Source of the DNA: Ostreiculturibacter nitratireducens
GTDB lineage: Bacteria > Pseudomonadota > Alphaproteobacteria > Rhodobacterales > Rhodobacteraceae
Assembly (NCBI RefSeq): GCF_032670585.1
Contig: NZ_JAVQHL010000001.1
Span: 434,001 to 498,000, forward strand
Length of the DNA stretch: 64,000 bases
Reading direction: 5' to 3'
Below, piece after piece: positions 51,246 to 60,171 of the stretch (the first letter of the stretch is position 1; each line of letters starts with the position of its first letter). The position numbers were made by a program, and so were the translations under genes. The notes below the pieces were generated by a model, which worked only from the letters and a program-made list of their open reading frames with translations, was not told where the DNA came from and searched no databases.

Positions 51246-52049
51246 CTAGCGACCGGTGAACACCGCGTCGCGCTTTTCCAGAAGCGAGGCCACCGCCTCG
51301 CGATGATCCTCGGTCTGGTGGCAGGCGCCCTGGTAGGCGGCAGAGATTTCCAGAAGCGAGTCGAGGCTCTGCTGCATCCCCTCGCGCAGAAGCCGCTTGG
51401 CGAGACGGAGTTGCCGCGGCGGGTTCCTGGCGATGCGCCCCGCAAGCTCGCGCGCGGCGTCCATGAGCGCGTCGGGCTCGACCACGCGCGAAACGAGACC
51501 CCAGGCCAGCGCGGTTTCCGCATTGATCGGCTCGGCGGTGAAGGTCATCTCGGCCGCGCGGCTGAGGCCGACCTGCCGCGGCAGAAGCCATGCGCCGCCA
51601 TCGCCCGGAATGATGCCAACGCGCACGAAATTCTCGGCGAAGGTCGCGGTCGTCGAGGCGATGCGGATATCCGCCATCAGCGTCAGGTCGCAGCCCGCGC
51701 CATAGGCCGGGCCGTTGACCGCCGCGATGACCGGAACCTCGAGGTTCCAGAGCGCCTTCGGCACACGCTGGATGCCTGCCTTGTAGCCGTCACGCACTTC
51801 GAGGGCGTCCCCTGCGAAAAGGCCCGAGCGTTCGGCCATGTGCTTGAGGTTGCCGCCAGAGGAGAACGCCTTCCCTACCCCGGTGATGATGACGCAGCGC
51901 ACCGACATGTCGGCCGAGATGCGGGCGCAGGCGTCAACGATGCCGTCCACCACGTCGGCATCCGTCACCGGGTTGCGCAGTTCCGGCATGTTGAGGGTCA
52001 GCGTGACGACGTGACCCTCCTGTTCATAAAGCAGCTTGTCAGTCATCAT
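51246..52049 (-). CDS. Crotonase-family enzyme lacking the hydratase glutamates
   Basis: 267 residues; tandem ATGs at 52049 and 52046 follow AGGAGAGG. The oxyanion-hole motif NGPAYGAGCDL and the segment VGIIPGDGGAWLLPRQVG are typical of the fold. The two catalytic glutamates of enoyl-CoA hydratase (Glu144 and Glu164 in rat) align with Asp of GCDL and with Phe of FAENF. Simple hydration is therefore unlikely; isomerisation, hydrolysis, decarboxylation or elimination of a leaving group from a CoA ester are options. It starts 11 bases after the MttB-like gene. Confidence 0.87.
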   Translation of the reverse strand: MMTDKLLYEQEGHVVTLTLNMPELRNPVTDADVVDGIVDACARISADMSVRCVIITGVGKAFSSGGNLKHMAERSGLFAGDALEVRDGYKAGIQRVPKALWNLEVPVIAAVNGPAYGAGCDLTLMADIRIASTTATFAENFVRVGIIPGDGGAWLLPRQVGLSRAAEMTFTAEPINAETALAWGLVSRVVEPDALMDAARELAGRIARNPPRQLRLAKRLLREGMQQSLDSLLEISAAYQGACHQTEDHREAVASLLEKRDAVFTGR

Positions 52050-52060
52050 GCCTCTCCTCT

Positions 52061-53611
52061 TCAGGCCGCCTGAATCCAGCCTCCCGGCCGCATCGCTTCG
52101 AGCGGCAGGAGAATATCGAACTGGCGGCGGATCTCGCGGTCGATTTCCTCGGGGATGACCACCGGGAAATGCTCGGACAGCACCTGGCGCGCGCGCTCCT
52201 TGGCGACCATGCGGATGTCCAGCGCCCCGGCCGCTTCCCAGTCGGCGCGCGTGCGACGGTCGAAGAGCTCCGGATAGAGGTATTCCGTGTTCATCAGCGC
52301 GAGCGTCTGGGCATGGCCGAGGTAGTGCTTCGGGCCGCCGACGCAGACGTCGTGGATCACGTCCAGCGCGAGCGTGTCGTCGGTCACCTCGATCCCGCGC
52401 GTCATGCGCATCACCGCGCCATTCACGTCGTTGTCGATCACGTACTGCTCGTAGGCCACCGTCAGCAGGCTTTCCAGGAACCCGGCGGAATGGTGGATGT
52501 AGTTCGACCCCGCAAGTGCCGCCGTGGCCGTGGTCAGCCCCTTCTCGAATCCTGCCTGCGCGTCGCCCACCTTGGAATCCGCGATGCCGGAGGAGTTGTA
52601 GATCGGGAGGTTCAGGTATTGCGCGATCTGCGCGCAAGCGGCGTTCATCAACGCGAATTCCGCCGAACCGCCCGTGAAGGCGCCCGTGCGGAGGTCCGCC
52701 TGCGCCGGCACGCAGCCGAGGATCGTCGGGTGGCCGGGCTTCTTGAGGTTCACGTAGACGATGCCGGAGAGCTGCTCTGCGATGATCTGCACGAGCGTGC
52801 CGGCAAGCGAGGCCGGCGAACTGGCCCCGGCCTGCGGCGCCGAGCTCAGCACCACCGGCACGCCCTGTTCGATGATCCGGTCGAGGATCTCGACCGTCTC
52901 CATCGCGTAGCGCAGCGGCGAGACCACCCAGGATGCGACGAAGGAGATCGGCGGACGCGCGTCGAATTCCGCCGAGCCGCCCACCAGCATCTCGCCCATG
53001 CGCCTCAGGCGCGACACGTTGGACGGCAGGTAGGAGTTGCTCATCACGTGCTTCTTCGTCGACGCGACGCAGGCGTAAAGCTGGTTGACGTCGATGTCGT
53101 CGTTGCCCAGGTCGCGGCAGACGACGGGGCGCATGTAGAAATGGATGTGGTCGAGAGTGTCAACGAGCCGCCCGATGTCATAGTTGTCGCGCAGCCGTGT
53201 CTCGCGGACACGGTCGTCGAGGTCCATGATCTTCACGGCCTGGCCGCCGGTGCCTAGATAGACGCGCCTTCCGCCAAGGTGCAGGTCGTGGCGCGGATCG
53301 CGGCCGGCGAGCAGTACCTCGGGACGCGCGGTCGCGCGGGCCTCGTCGATCACGCGCGCCGGGATGTGGACGCGCCCTGCGTCGGTGTCCACGCGGCAGC
53401 CCGCGCGCTCGAACAGATCGCGGCACTCGCCGGGGCCGACCTCGACGCCCGTGCGTTCCAGCACGGCATAGGCCGCACCGACGATCCGTTCCAGCGCGTC
53501 TGCGGTCAGCGGTCGGTAGCTGCCGCCTTCAAGTCCGGCGGGCGCCGGGTTGACCGGCGCTTCCTGTGCCGCCACGCGGCCACGGCGGTTGACGCGCTTT
53601 TCCCGGCTCAT
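52061..53611 (-). CDS. MttB-superfamily (trimethylamine methyltransferase-like) protein without pyrrolysine
   Basis: 516 residues with no in-frame stop, so it is a non-pyrrolysine member. The superfamily includes MtgB, which transfers a methyl from glycine betaine to a corrinoid protein, and MtpB and MtcB for proline betaine and carnitine. Visible family features are the barrel start YRPLTADALERIVGAAYAVLERTGVEV and the segment FEKGLTTATAALAGSNYIHHSAGFLE (in pieces). No corrinoid-protein (MttC-like) gene or reductive activator is in the window. It overlaps the ligase gene by four bases. Demethylation of a quaternary amine is inferred; another C-N chemistry is possible. Confidence 0.85.
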   Translation of the reverse strand: MSREKRVNRRGRVAAQEAPVNPAPAGLEGGSYRPLTADALERIVGAAYAVLERTGVEVGPGECRDLFERAGCRVDTDAGRVHIPARVIDEARATARPEVLLAGRDPRHDLHLGGRRVYLGTGGQAVKIMDLDDRVRETRLRDNYDIGRLVDTLDHIHFYMRPVVCRDLGNDDIDVNQLYACVASTKKHVMSNSYLPSNVSRLRRMGEMLVGGSAEFDARPPISFVASWVVSPLRYAMETVEILDRIIEQGVPVVLSSAPQAGASSPASLAGTLVQIIAEQLSGIVYVNLKKPGHPTILGCVPAQADLRTGAFTGGSAEFALMNAACAQIAQYLNLPIYNSSGIADSKVGDAQAGFEKGLTTATAALAGSNYIHHSAGFLESLLTVAYEQYVIDNDVNGAVMRMTRGIEVTDDTLALDVIHDVCVGGPKHYLGHAQTLALMNTEYLYPELFDRRTRADWEAAGALDIRMVAKERARQVLSEHFPVVIPEEIDREIRRQFDILLPLEAMRPGGWIQAA

Positions 53612-55194
53612 GCCACTTCCCTTCTACTTGGAGCGATGCCGTTCGCCGGATCGTAGTCCGCCACCAGCTCTCGCTTGATTACCTTTCCCGACGGGTTGAT
53701 CGGCAACGCGTCGACGAAGTGATACCGCTTGGGCCGCTTGTAGGCGGCGAGATCGTCGCTCTTGCGGCAGAAGGCGTCGAGCGTGTCCGCGTCCGGACCG
53801 TCGGCCGTGCGGACCACGAAGGCGGTGACCACCGCGCCCCATTTCTCGTCAGGAATGCCCACCACGGCCGCCTCTTTGACGCCGGGGCAGCGATAGAGGA
53901 TTTCCTCCACTTCACGCGGATAGATGTTCTCGCCACCCGAGACGATCATGTCGTCGGCCCGGCCGTGGAAGAAGTAGAAGCCGTTCGCGTCCTTCGAGAA
54001 AAGATCGCCCGTGTAGACCCAGCCGGCCTTCAGCTTCTTCTGCGTCTCGAAGGGCTTGTTCCAGTAGCCCTCCATCGCCTGGGGCCCGCGCACGATGAGT
54101 TGCCCGATCTCGCCCTGCGCCACCGTTTCCAGGGGGGAAACCTCGCGGCCCGGATCGTTGGCGATGACCCGCGCCTCGGTGATCAGCGTCGGCTTGCCGC
54201 AGGACCCGAGCCGCGCGAGCGCGTCCTCGGGGTGGAGAAGCAGCGTCAGGCTCGCTTCCGTCATGCCGTAGCCGTTGTAGATCCGCGGGCAGAACTCGCG
54301 GATGACGCGCTCCAGCGTGGCCGAGGCGATGGCCGCGCCACCCGTCGTAATCAGCCGGAGGCTGGAGACGTCGTAGGTCTTGAAGTCCGGCAGGAACAGC
54401 ATTTCCTGGATCTGCGTCGGCACCGCGAAAAGCGTCGTGATCCGTTCCTCCTGGATGTGTTCCAGCGTCTTGCGCGCCTCGTAGCTGCCGAGGACAACGT
54501 TCGTTCCGCCGACCATCAGGTGCGGGATGAAATAGGCCTGCATCCCCCCGACATGGTAGAGCGGCGCGATGTGAAGCGCCGTGTCGCGGTGGCTCAGCCC
54601 GTATTCCATCACGCAGTTCATCGCGATGGCAAGATCGTTCGCGTGAGTGTGGATCACCCCCTTGGGGCGGCCTGTCGTGCCGGACGTATAGACGAGCGCG
54701 GAAATGTCGCTCTGGTTGGACACGTAGGTGGGTTCGTCGGCGGGAACGGTCTGTTCCGCCAGCGTCTCGAAGTGGTGGTGGCCCTCCGGGATGTTCGCCG
54801 GATCGTAGGCGCAGCCGATGAAGTCGTGGACGGAGCGGACCTGCTCCTGCACCTTCAGCGCGTTTTCCGTGAGGTTGCGCCCGTAGATCAGCACCCGCGC
54901 ACCGCTGTCGCGGATGATGTAGGCGGCCTCGCCCGGCGCCAGCCGGAAGTTCAGAGGCACAGCGATGACGCCCAGCATCTGGCAGGCGAAATAGGTCGTC
55001 ACCGAGTTCTCGGAGGTCGAGACGTAAAAGGCCACCCGGTCGCCGGCGCGCACGCCAAGATCGGTCAGGGCCTGCGCGAAGCGGCGGATGCGGGCGAACC
55101 ACTGGGAATAGGTCCAGCGGCGGCCGTCGAAGACGAGCGCCGTGTGATCCGGGTAGCGGTCAACCGAACCTTCGAGAATGCGAGCGATGTTCAT
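53608..55194 (-). CDS. Acyl-CoA ligase (AMP-forming)
   Basis: 528 residues of the ANL superfamily. P-loop YTSGTTGRPKGV near 168-179, GYGMTEAS near 302, the hinge GRADDMIVSGGENIYPREVE, and the catalytic lysine in PSGKVIKREL near the C terminus. It would activate a carboxylate with ATP and CoA and supply the CoA ester to the ACAD and crotonase next to it. Length and motifs resemble CaiC- and medium-chain-type ligases; the acid is unknown. Confidence 0.92.
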   Translation of the reverse strand: MNIARILEGSVDRYPDHTALVFDGRRWTYSQWFARIRRFAQALTDLGVRAGDRVAFYVSTSENSVTTYFACQMLGVIAVPLNFRLAPGEAAYIIRDSGARVLIYGRNLTENALKVQEQVRSVHDFIGCAYDPANIPEGHHHFETLAEQTVPADEPTYVSNQSDISALVYTSGTTGRPKGVIHTHANDLAIAMNCVMEYGLSHRDTALHIAPLYHVGGMQAYFIPHLMVGGTNVVLGSYEARKTLEHIQEERITTLFAVPTQIQEMLFLPDFKTYDVSSLRLITTGGAAIASATLERVIREFCPRIYNGYGMTEASLTLLLHPEDALARLGSCGKPTLITEARVIANDPGREVSPLETVAQGEIGQLIVRGPQAMEGYWNKPFETQKKLKAGWVYTGDLFSKDANGFYFFHGRADDMIVSGGENIYPREVEEILYRCPGVKEAAVVGIPDEKWGAVVTAFVVRTADGPDADTLDAFCRKSDDLAAYKRPKRYHFVDALPINPSGKVIKRELVADYDPANGIAPSRREVA

Positions 55195-55219
55195 CGCGTC
55201 AGTCCTGTTCTGGAATTCA

Positions 55220-56410
55220 TCAGAGATTTGGCCTGATCTCGGGCATCTCGCGCGCCGCGATCAGGTATTTGCACATTTCCGACGTGCCGCCGACGATCGG
55301 CAGCGCGCGGGCGTCGCGGTAGATCTGTTCGCAGCGGCCGAACTGGCGGGTATAGCCATCGCCGCCGAGGATCTGGACCGCGCGGTCGGCGCAAAACACG
55401 GCCGTTTCCGTGGCCACGAGCTTGGCCTGCGCCGCCTCGCGCATCAGTTCCTTCCCGTCGATCCCGGAGTCATACATCTTCGCCGCGCGATGGGTCAGCA
55501 GCTCGGCCGCATCGATGCGCCAGCTCATTTCCGCGATCATGTCCCAGATCAGCTGCTTCTGGCCAAGCTTCTGGCCGAAGGCTTCGCGCTTCTGGGCGTG
55601 GGCACGTGCGATCTCGAAGGCCGAGCGGGCGACGCCGAGGCCGGAGCCGCCGAGGATCACCCGTTCGAAGTTGAAGGCGCCCAGCATCACCTTGAAGCCC
55701 TGGTTCTCTTCGCCAAGAAGATGGTCGCGCGGCACACGCACCTCGTCGAAGGCGACCTCGCCCACCACGCAACCGCGCCGGCCGGCAAAATCATAGGTGC
55801 GCGGGAAGCAGAGGCCGGCCGCGTCGGACGGCACGGCAAGCGCGGTCATCCCCTTCTGCGGGGCGACATCGGGATCGGAGATGCCCCAGACGATGTAGAC
55901 ATCGGCCTTGGACGCGTTGGAGATGTAGCGTTTGAAACCCGAGATCACCCATTCGTCGCGCGCGGCGTCGAAGCGGATGCGGGTCTTCATCCCGGCGCTG
56001 TCGGATCCGACGTCGGGCTCCGTCATGCAGATCGAGCCGACCGCCCGACCCTCGAGGATCGGCGACAGGTAGCGGTCGCGGATTTCGGGGCGCGCGTGGC
56101 GGTGAAGCGGGAAGGCGCACGACAGAGCGGTGGCGATCGTCGTTTCGAAGGCGTAGTTCCTTAACGCGGCCTCCTCCGACAGGATCGTGGCGTGCGTCAG
56201 GCCGGGGTTCGACAGCGAACCGGAGTACAGGTCGGCGAACATGAGCTTCATGTAGCCGGCCTCGCCGAGTGCACGGACGACGGCGCTGACCGCTTCCCAG
56301 TCCGCGTCACGCTCGATCGCCTCTGCGCGCGGGACGAGTTCACGGTCGAGAAACTCCACGATTTCCGCGCGGAACGCCCGGTCCTCTTCGTTCAGCATGA
56401 AATCACGCAT
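55220..56410 (-). CDS. Acyl-CoA dehydrogenase
   Basis: 396 residues, FAD-dependent. The flavin-contact motif CMTEPDVGSDSAGM is near 128-141, with AFGQKLGQKQ in the C-terminal helical domain. The usual C-terminal catalytic Glu (YEGT) is Gly here (VGGTSEM); FNFERVILGG instead has a Glu at the site used by isovaleryl-CoA dehydrogenase (Glu254). So a base is present and the substrate may be branched. It lies 25 bases before the ligase gene and 24 after the nitrilase gene. Confidence 0.92.
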   Translation of the reverse strand: MRDFMLNEEDRAFRAEIVEFLDRELVPRAEAIERDADWEAVSAVVRALGEAGYMKLMFADLYSGSLSNPGLTHATILSEEAALRNYAFETTIATALSCAFPLHRHARPEIRDRYLSPILEGRAVGSICMTEPDVGSDSAGMKTRIRFDAARDEWVISGFKRYISNASKADVYIVWGISDPDVAPQKGMTALAVPSDAAGLCFPRTYDFAGRRGCVVGEVAFDEVRVPRDHLLGEENQGFKVMLGAFNFERVILGGSGLGVARSAFEIARAHAQKREAFGQKLGQKQLIWDMIAEMSWRIDAAELLTHRAAKMYDSGIDGKELMREAAQAKLVATETAVFCADRAVQILGGDGYTRQFGRCEQIYRDARALPIVGGTSEMCKYLIAAREMPEIRPNL

Positions 56411-56434
56411 CGGCGCCTCCTGTTCCTTGTCGGG

Positions 56435-57292
56435 TCAGCCGCGGACGAAATCCGGCACGCCCAGATTCTCGACCAGGCGCGTCGTCTCGCGCAGGACGAG
56501 GGCGAGGTTGCTGTCGCGCACCGTCGGCAGGAGGACACGCGCCTGGCGCACGGCGTCATACGAAATCTCGGCGGTGATGAGTTCTTCGCCGCTGCCAGCC
56601 AGCGCGAGTTCACGCCCGTGCGGGTCGATGATCCGCGAGCCGCCCCAGAAGGTCAGGTCCTTCTCGACGCCGCAGCGGTTCACCATGATCGCCGGTGCGC
56701 CATACATCATCGAATAGAAGCGCATGGTCAGCGCCCACCCGCCCGGGTTGTCGAAATCGGCGCCCACGGCCTCGACGCCCGAGCTGATCGGCGCGATCAT
56801 CAGTGTCGCGCCGTGCAGGAACGAAAGATGCGTCAGCGCCGGGTTCCACAGATCGGCGCAGATCAGCAGGCCCGCGCGCCAGTCGGGGCTGAGCGCGTGC
56901 GTGTCGACGTAGCGGCCGGTGGCGTAGTACTTGCCCTCTTCCAGCTTGCCGTAGGTCGGCAGGTTCACCTTGCGATGAAGGAAGACGACCTTCCCGCGAT
57001 GCAGGATCGCCGCTGCGTTGTAGAACTGCGCCGCCGGGCCTTCCTCGATGAAGCCGACGACGGTGTGCATGTCGCCCGCCGCTTCGGCCAGCCGGAGAAG
57101 GCGCGGATCATCCCGCTTCATCGCCGCGTCGAGGAGGTGGTGGCCGCCGTAGTGGCCGACGAGCGAAACCTCGGGAAATACCAGCAGGTCCAGTCCGGCT
57201 TCGTGCCCCCTGGCGATGAACTCCAGGTGCTTGCCCATGTTCGCATCCGGATCGCCGATCACGCTTTCAATCTGAGCTGCGCCGAGTTTCAC
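56435..57292 (-). CDS. Carbon-nitrogen hydrolase (nitrilase superfamily)
   Basis: 285 residues. The catalytic triad is complete: E41 in VFPEVS, K108 in HRKVNLPTYG and C145 in LICADLWNP. The family hydrolyses amides, N-carbamoyl compounds or nitriles. It is the first gene of the catabolic operon, after a hairpin that follows the OpuC-type binding protein gene. An amide or carbamoyl substrate upstream of the CoA-activation step would fit the gene order. Confidence 0.9.
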   Translation of the reverse strand: MKLGAAQIESVIGDPDANMGKHLEFIARGHEAGLDLLVFPEVSLVGHYGGHHLLDAAMKRDDPRLLRLAEAAGDMHTVVGFIEEGPAAQFYNAAAILHRGKVVFLHRKVNLPTYGKLEEGKYYATGRYVDTHALSPDWRAGLLICADLWNPALTHLSFLHGATLMIAPISSGVEAVGADFDNPGGWALTMRFYSMMYGAPAIMVNRCGVEKDLTFWGGSRIIDPHGRELALAGSGEELITAEISYDAVRQARVLLPTVRDSNLALVLRETTRLVENLGVPDFVRG

Positions 57293-57325
57293 TTTGCCGT
57301 TCCGCCTTGCTGTTTTCGGGGGGAA

Positions 57326-57349
57326 GACGGGGCGCGCGGGCGCCCCGTC
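57326..57349. terminator. Perfect 9-bp hairpin between transporter and catabolic operons
   Basis: GACGGGGCG pairs perfectly with CGCCCCGTC around a six-base loop, in the 66-base gap between the binding-protein gene and the nitrilase gene. It has no T run. It may partly separate the ABC transporter transcript from the catabolic genes. Confidence 0.55.
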
Positions 57350-57358
57350 CTGTTCAGG

Positions 57359-58258
57359 TCAGTTCACGAGACCGTTTTCGGTCAGGAACGACGTGGCGAC
57401 GGCCTCGATCGTTTCCTTGTCGACGTCGACGCGGGCGTTGAGCGACGACATCACCTGATCGTCGAGCTTGGCCGAAACCGCGTTCAGCAGCTCGCCGATT
57501 TCCGGGTGAGCTTCGAGGATGGGCGCGCGCACGACCGGGGCCAGCGCGTAGGCCGGGAAATAGCCCTTGTCGTCGGCAAGCGTCACGAAGTCGAACGCCG
57601 GGATGCGTCCGTCGGTGGCGAACACGAGGCCGACGTCAACCTGACCGTCCTTCAGCGCCTGGTAGACGAGGCCCGAGTCCATGCGCACGACGTTGTCGCG
57701 GCCGAATTCGAAGCCGTAGGCTTCTTCCAGCGGCTTCAGGCCGTCGGGACGCGCGTAGAACTCGGCGTTCGATCCGAGCTTCAGGTCGCCCGCTTCGGTC
57801 ACGCGCGCGGCGAGGTCCGAAAGCGTCGCGATGCCCTTTTCCTCGGCATCGGCGCGGCGCATGGCGAGCGCGTAGGTGTTGTTCGCCTTCGAAGCGTCGA
57901 GCCAGACGATCTCTTTCTCGGCGTCGAGTTCCTTGACCTTGGCATAGGTCGCGTCAGCGTCGAGCTTCTCTTCGATCTTGTTGTAGGTGATCAGCGAGGT
58001 GCCGGTGTATTCCCAGTAGACGTCGACCTGGCCGCTTTCCATCGCGGTGCGCAGCGCGGCGGAGCCCATGCCCGAACGGTTGTCGACTTCCAGGCCGTTC
58101 GCGGCCAGAAGCTGAACGGTGATTTCCGACAGAAGCTGCTGCTCGGTGAAGTTCTTGCCGCCGACTACGATGGCCTCGGCCATGGCGCCGGTACCGATCG
58201 TGGCCGTGGCGAGCATGGCGGCGCCCGCGAGCAGCGACTTGAAGGTGGGGTAGGTCAT
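57359..58258 (-). CDS. Glycine betaine/quaternary amine ABC transporter binding protein (OsmF/OpuCC-like)
   Basis: 299 residues, ATG at 58258 with AGGAG upstream. A signal peptide runs to about residue 28 (GAMAEA). The mature start IVVGGKNFTEQQLLSEITVQLL is the hallmark of the OpuAC/OsmF group, as is YWEYTGTSL. Such proteins bind betaine, choline, carnitine or similar ions in an aromatic cage. Last gene of its transporter operon, ahead of the nitrilase operon in the same direction. Confidence 0.9.
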   Translation of the reverse strand: MTYPTFKSLLAGAAMLATATIGTGAMAEAIVVGGKNFTEQQLLSEITVQLLAANGLEVDNRSGMGSAALRTAMESGQVDVYWEYTGTSLITYNKIEEKLDADATYAKVKELDAEKEIVWLDASKANNTYALAMRRADAEEKGIATLSDLAARVTEAGDLKLGSNAEFYARPDGLKPLEEAYGFEFGRDNVVRMDSGLVYQALKDGQVDVGLVFATDGRIPAFDFVTLADDKGYFPAYALAPVVRAPILEAHPEIGELLNAVSAKLDDQVMSSLNARVDVDKETIEAVATSFLTENGLVN

Positions 58259-58293
58259 AGAGGGTGGACTCCTTGCTGGAATTACCCTCCGCG

Positions 58294-59016
58294 TCAGCGG
58301 AGGGGGTTTACGCCTTTTGGAACGGCCAGGAACTGGACCTGCCCCAAGAGGAAATCGACAAGCACCGCGAGCCCCGCGGTCGGTAGCGCGCCGGCCAGAA
58401 GCATCGTCGTCTCCATCAGGTCGATGCCCGTGAAGATCAACTCGCCCAGCCCGCCGCCGCCGATGAGGAAGGCCAGCGGCGCGGTGCCGACATTGATGGC
58501 GAGAGCGGTGCGGATACCCGAGAAGATGACGTAGAGCGCATTCGGCAACTCCACCCGCCACAGGATCTGGAGGGGCGTCATGCCCATGCCGTGAGCGGCT
58601 TCCTTCAGATGCGCGGGGACGGCGAGGAGACCGGCGTAGGTGTTGCGGATGATGGGCAGGAGCGACGCCACGAAAAGCCCGAAGACCGCCGGGACGAAGC
58701 CGATGCCCAGAAGCGACATCGACAGCGCGATCACCGCGAGCGTCGGGATCGTCGTGCCGATGTTGAACACCTGCATGATGGTTTCGGCCGTGGAACGCAT
58801 CGCCGGACGGGAGAGCACGAGTCCCATCGTCACGCCAATGAGGATCGCGAGTCCGCCCGAAACGGAAACGAGCACCACGTGCTGGACCGTGAGGTAGGAG
58901 ATGTCCTCCCAGTAGATCATGATCTCGTCAGCAAGCCCGGCCATCGCCGCCCAGACCCCAAGGGCGAAGACGGCGGCAATGCCGACAAGGCGCGCGGTGT
59001 TGGCGTTCGCGCCCAT
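58294..59016 (-). CDS. Betaine-type ABC transporter permease (OpuCB/YehW-like)
   Basis: 240 residues; the ATG at 59016 overlaps the stop of the ATPase gene by one base (TGATG). About six membrane segments, with the EAA loop LKEAAHGMGMTPLQILWRVELPNAL near 136-160. One of two different permease subunits in this operon. Confidence 0.9.
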   Translation of the reverse strand: MGANANTARLVGIAAVFALGVWAAMAGLADEIMIYWEDISYLTVQHVVLVSVSGGLAILIGVTMGLVLSRPAMRSTAETIMQVFNIGTTIPTLAVIALSMSLLGIGFVPAVFGLFVASLLPIIRNTYAGLLAVPAHLKEAAHGMGMTPLQILWRVELPNALYVIFSGIRTALAINVGTAPLAFLIGGGGLGELIFTGIDLMETTMLLAGALPTAGLAVLVDFLLGQVQFLAVPKGVNPLR

Positions 59017-60149
59017 CAATGCGCTCCCGCGCCCTGACGCTGGCGGTAGGTTTCGCCCAGGAGATGGGTGATCTGCGCCTGCGTGACGACACCCTGGAAC
59101 CGCCCGTCCGTGCCGACGACCGGAAGCCAGGTCGTGTCGTTCGCGAACATCACCGACACGACCTCGCGAAGATCGGCGGAAGCCTTGACCACGGCGTGCA
59201 CGGGCTCCGACTTCTGCGCGGCAACGCCCTCGGCAGAAGCGGCCTCCCCCGTGATCTGGCCCGCGACCTTGCCGGCCTCGTCCAGTAGAACGGCGGCGTC
59301 CGCGTGACGTTCCGTCATCATGGCGCGCAGGTCCCGAAGGCTCGTGTCGCGGTTCACGGCCAGCGCCGACGGGTCGATCGCGGCCTCCGCCTTCAGAAGC
59401 CGAAGCCGTTTCAGCGTGCGGTCTGCCCCGACGAAATCGGCGATGAAATCGTTCGCCGGATGGGCGAGAAGCTGGTCCGGGCTGTCGAACTGCTCGAGCT
59501 TGCCGCCCCGGAAGATCGCGATCTTGTCGCCCATCTTCACCGCCTCGTCGATGTCGTGCGAGACGAACATGATGGTCTTCTTCAGCTTGTCCTGCATCTT
59601 CAGGAACTCGTCCTGGATCACCTCGCGGTTGATCGGGTCGATCGCGCCGAAGGGTTCGTCCATCAGCATGACCGGCGGATCGGCGGCGAGCGCCCGGATC
59701 ACGCCGACGCGCTGCTGCTGGCCGCCCGAAAGCTCCTTCGGATACCGGTTGAGGAACATCGCGGGCTCGAGCGCCACGAGGTCGAGAAGTTCGGCGGCAC
59801 GCTGGCGCGCCCGCTTCATGTCCCAGCCGAGCATCTTCGGCACGACGCAGATGTTTTCCTCGATCGTCATGTTCGGAAACAGGCCGATCTGCTGGATCAC
59901 GTAGCCGATGGAACGGCGAAGTTCCGTCACGCGGTAAGCGTCCGTATCCTTGCCGTTGATGTAGATCTTGCCCGAGGTCGGCGCGATCAGGCGGTTGATC
60001 ATCTTCAGCGCCGTGGTCTTGCCGCAGCCCGAGGGCCCGAGCAGCACGCAGATCTCGCCCTCAGGCACTTCCATGTTGATGTGGTCGGCCGCAACGATCT
60101 CGCGCCCCGGGACCTTGAAGACCTTGGTGAGGTTTTCGAGCTTGATCAT
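59016..60149 (-). CDS. Betaine-type ABC transporter ATP-binding protein (OpuCA/ProV-like)
   Basis: 377 residues. Walker A GPSGCGKT near 38-45, signature LSGGQQQRVGVIRALA, Walker B VMLMDEPFGAIDP. The C-terminal third (about 255-370) is a pair of degenerate CBS domains, which in OpuA-type transporters gate activity by ionic strength or cyclic-di-AMP. So the importer may still respond to osmolarity although it is linked to catabolic genes. Confidence 0.92.
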   Translation of the reverse strand: MIKLENLTKVFKVPGREIVAADHINMEVPEGEICVLLGPSGCGKTTALKMINRLIAPTSGKIYINGKDTDAYRVTELRRSIGYVIQQIGLFPNMTIEENICVVPKMLGWDMKRARQRAAELLDLVALEPAMFLNRYPKELSGGQQQRVGVIRALAADPPVMLMDEPFGAIDPINREVIQDEFLKMQDKLKKTIMFVSHDIDEAVKMGDKIAIFRGGKLEQFDSPDQLLAHPANDFIADFVGADRTLKRLRLLKAEAAIDPSALAVNRDTSLRDLRAMMTERHADAAVLLDEAGKVAGQITGEAASAEGVAAQKSEPVHAVVKASADLREVVSVMFANDTTWLPVVGTDGRFQGVVTQAQITHLLGETYRQRQGAGAH

Positions 60150-60171
60150 GTTCTTTCCCCGGAACTTCGGA

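Noticed and set aside
53608..56410. DMSP demethylation branch (DmdB, DmdC, DmdD) for the ligase, ACAD and crotonase
   Set aside because: The ACAD has 396 residues whereas DmdC has close to 600, the crotonase lacks the hydratase glutamates, and no DmdA is present.
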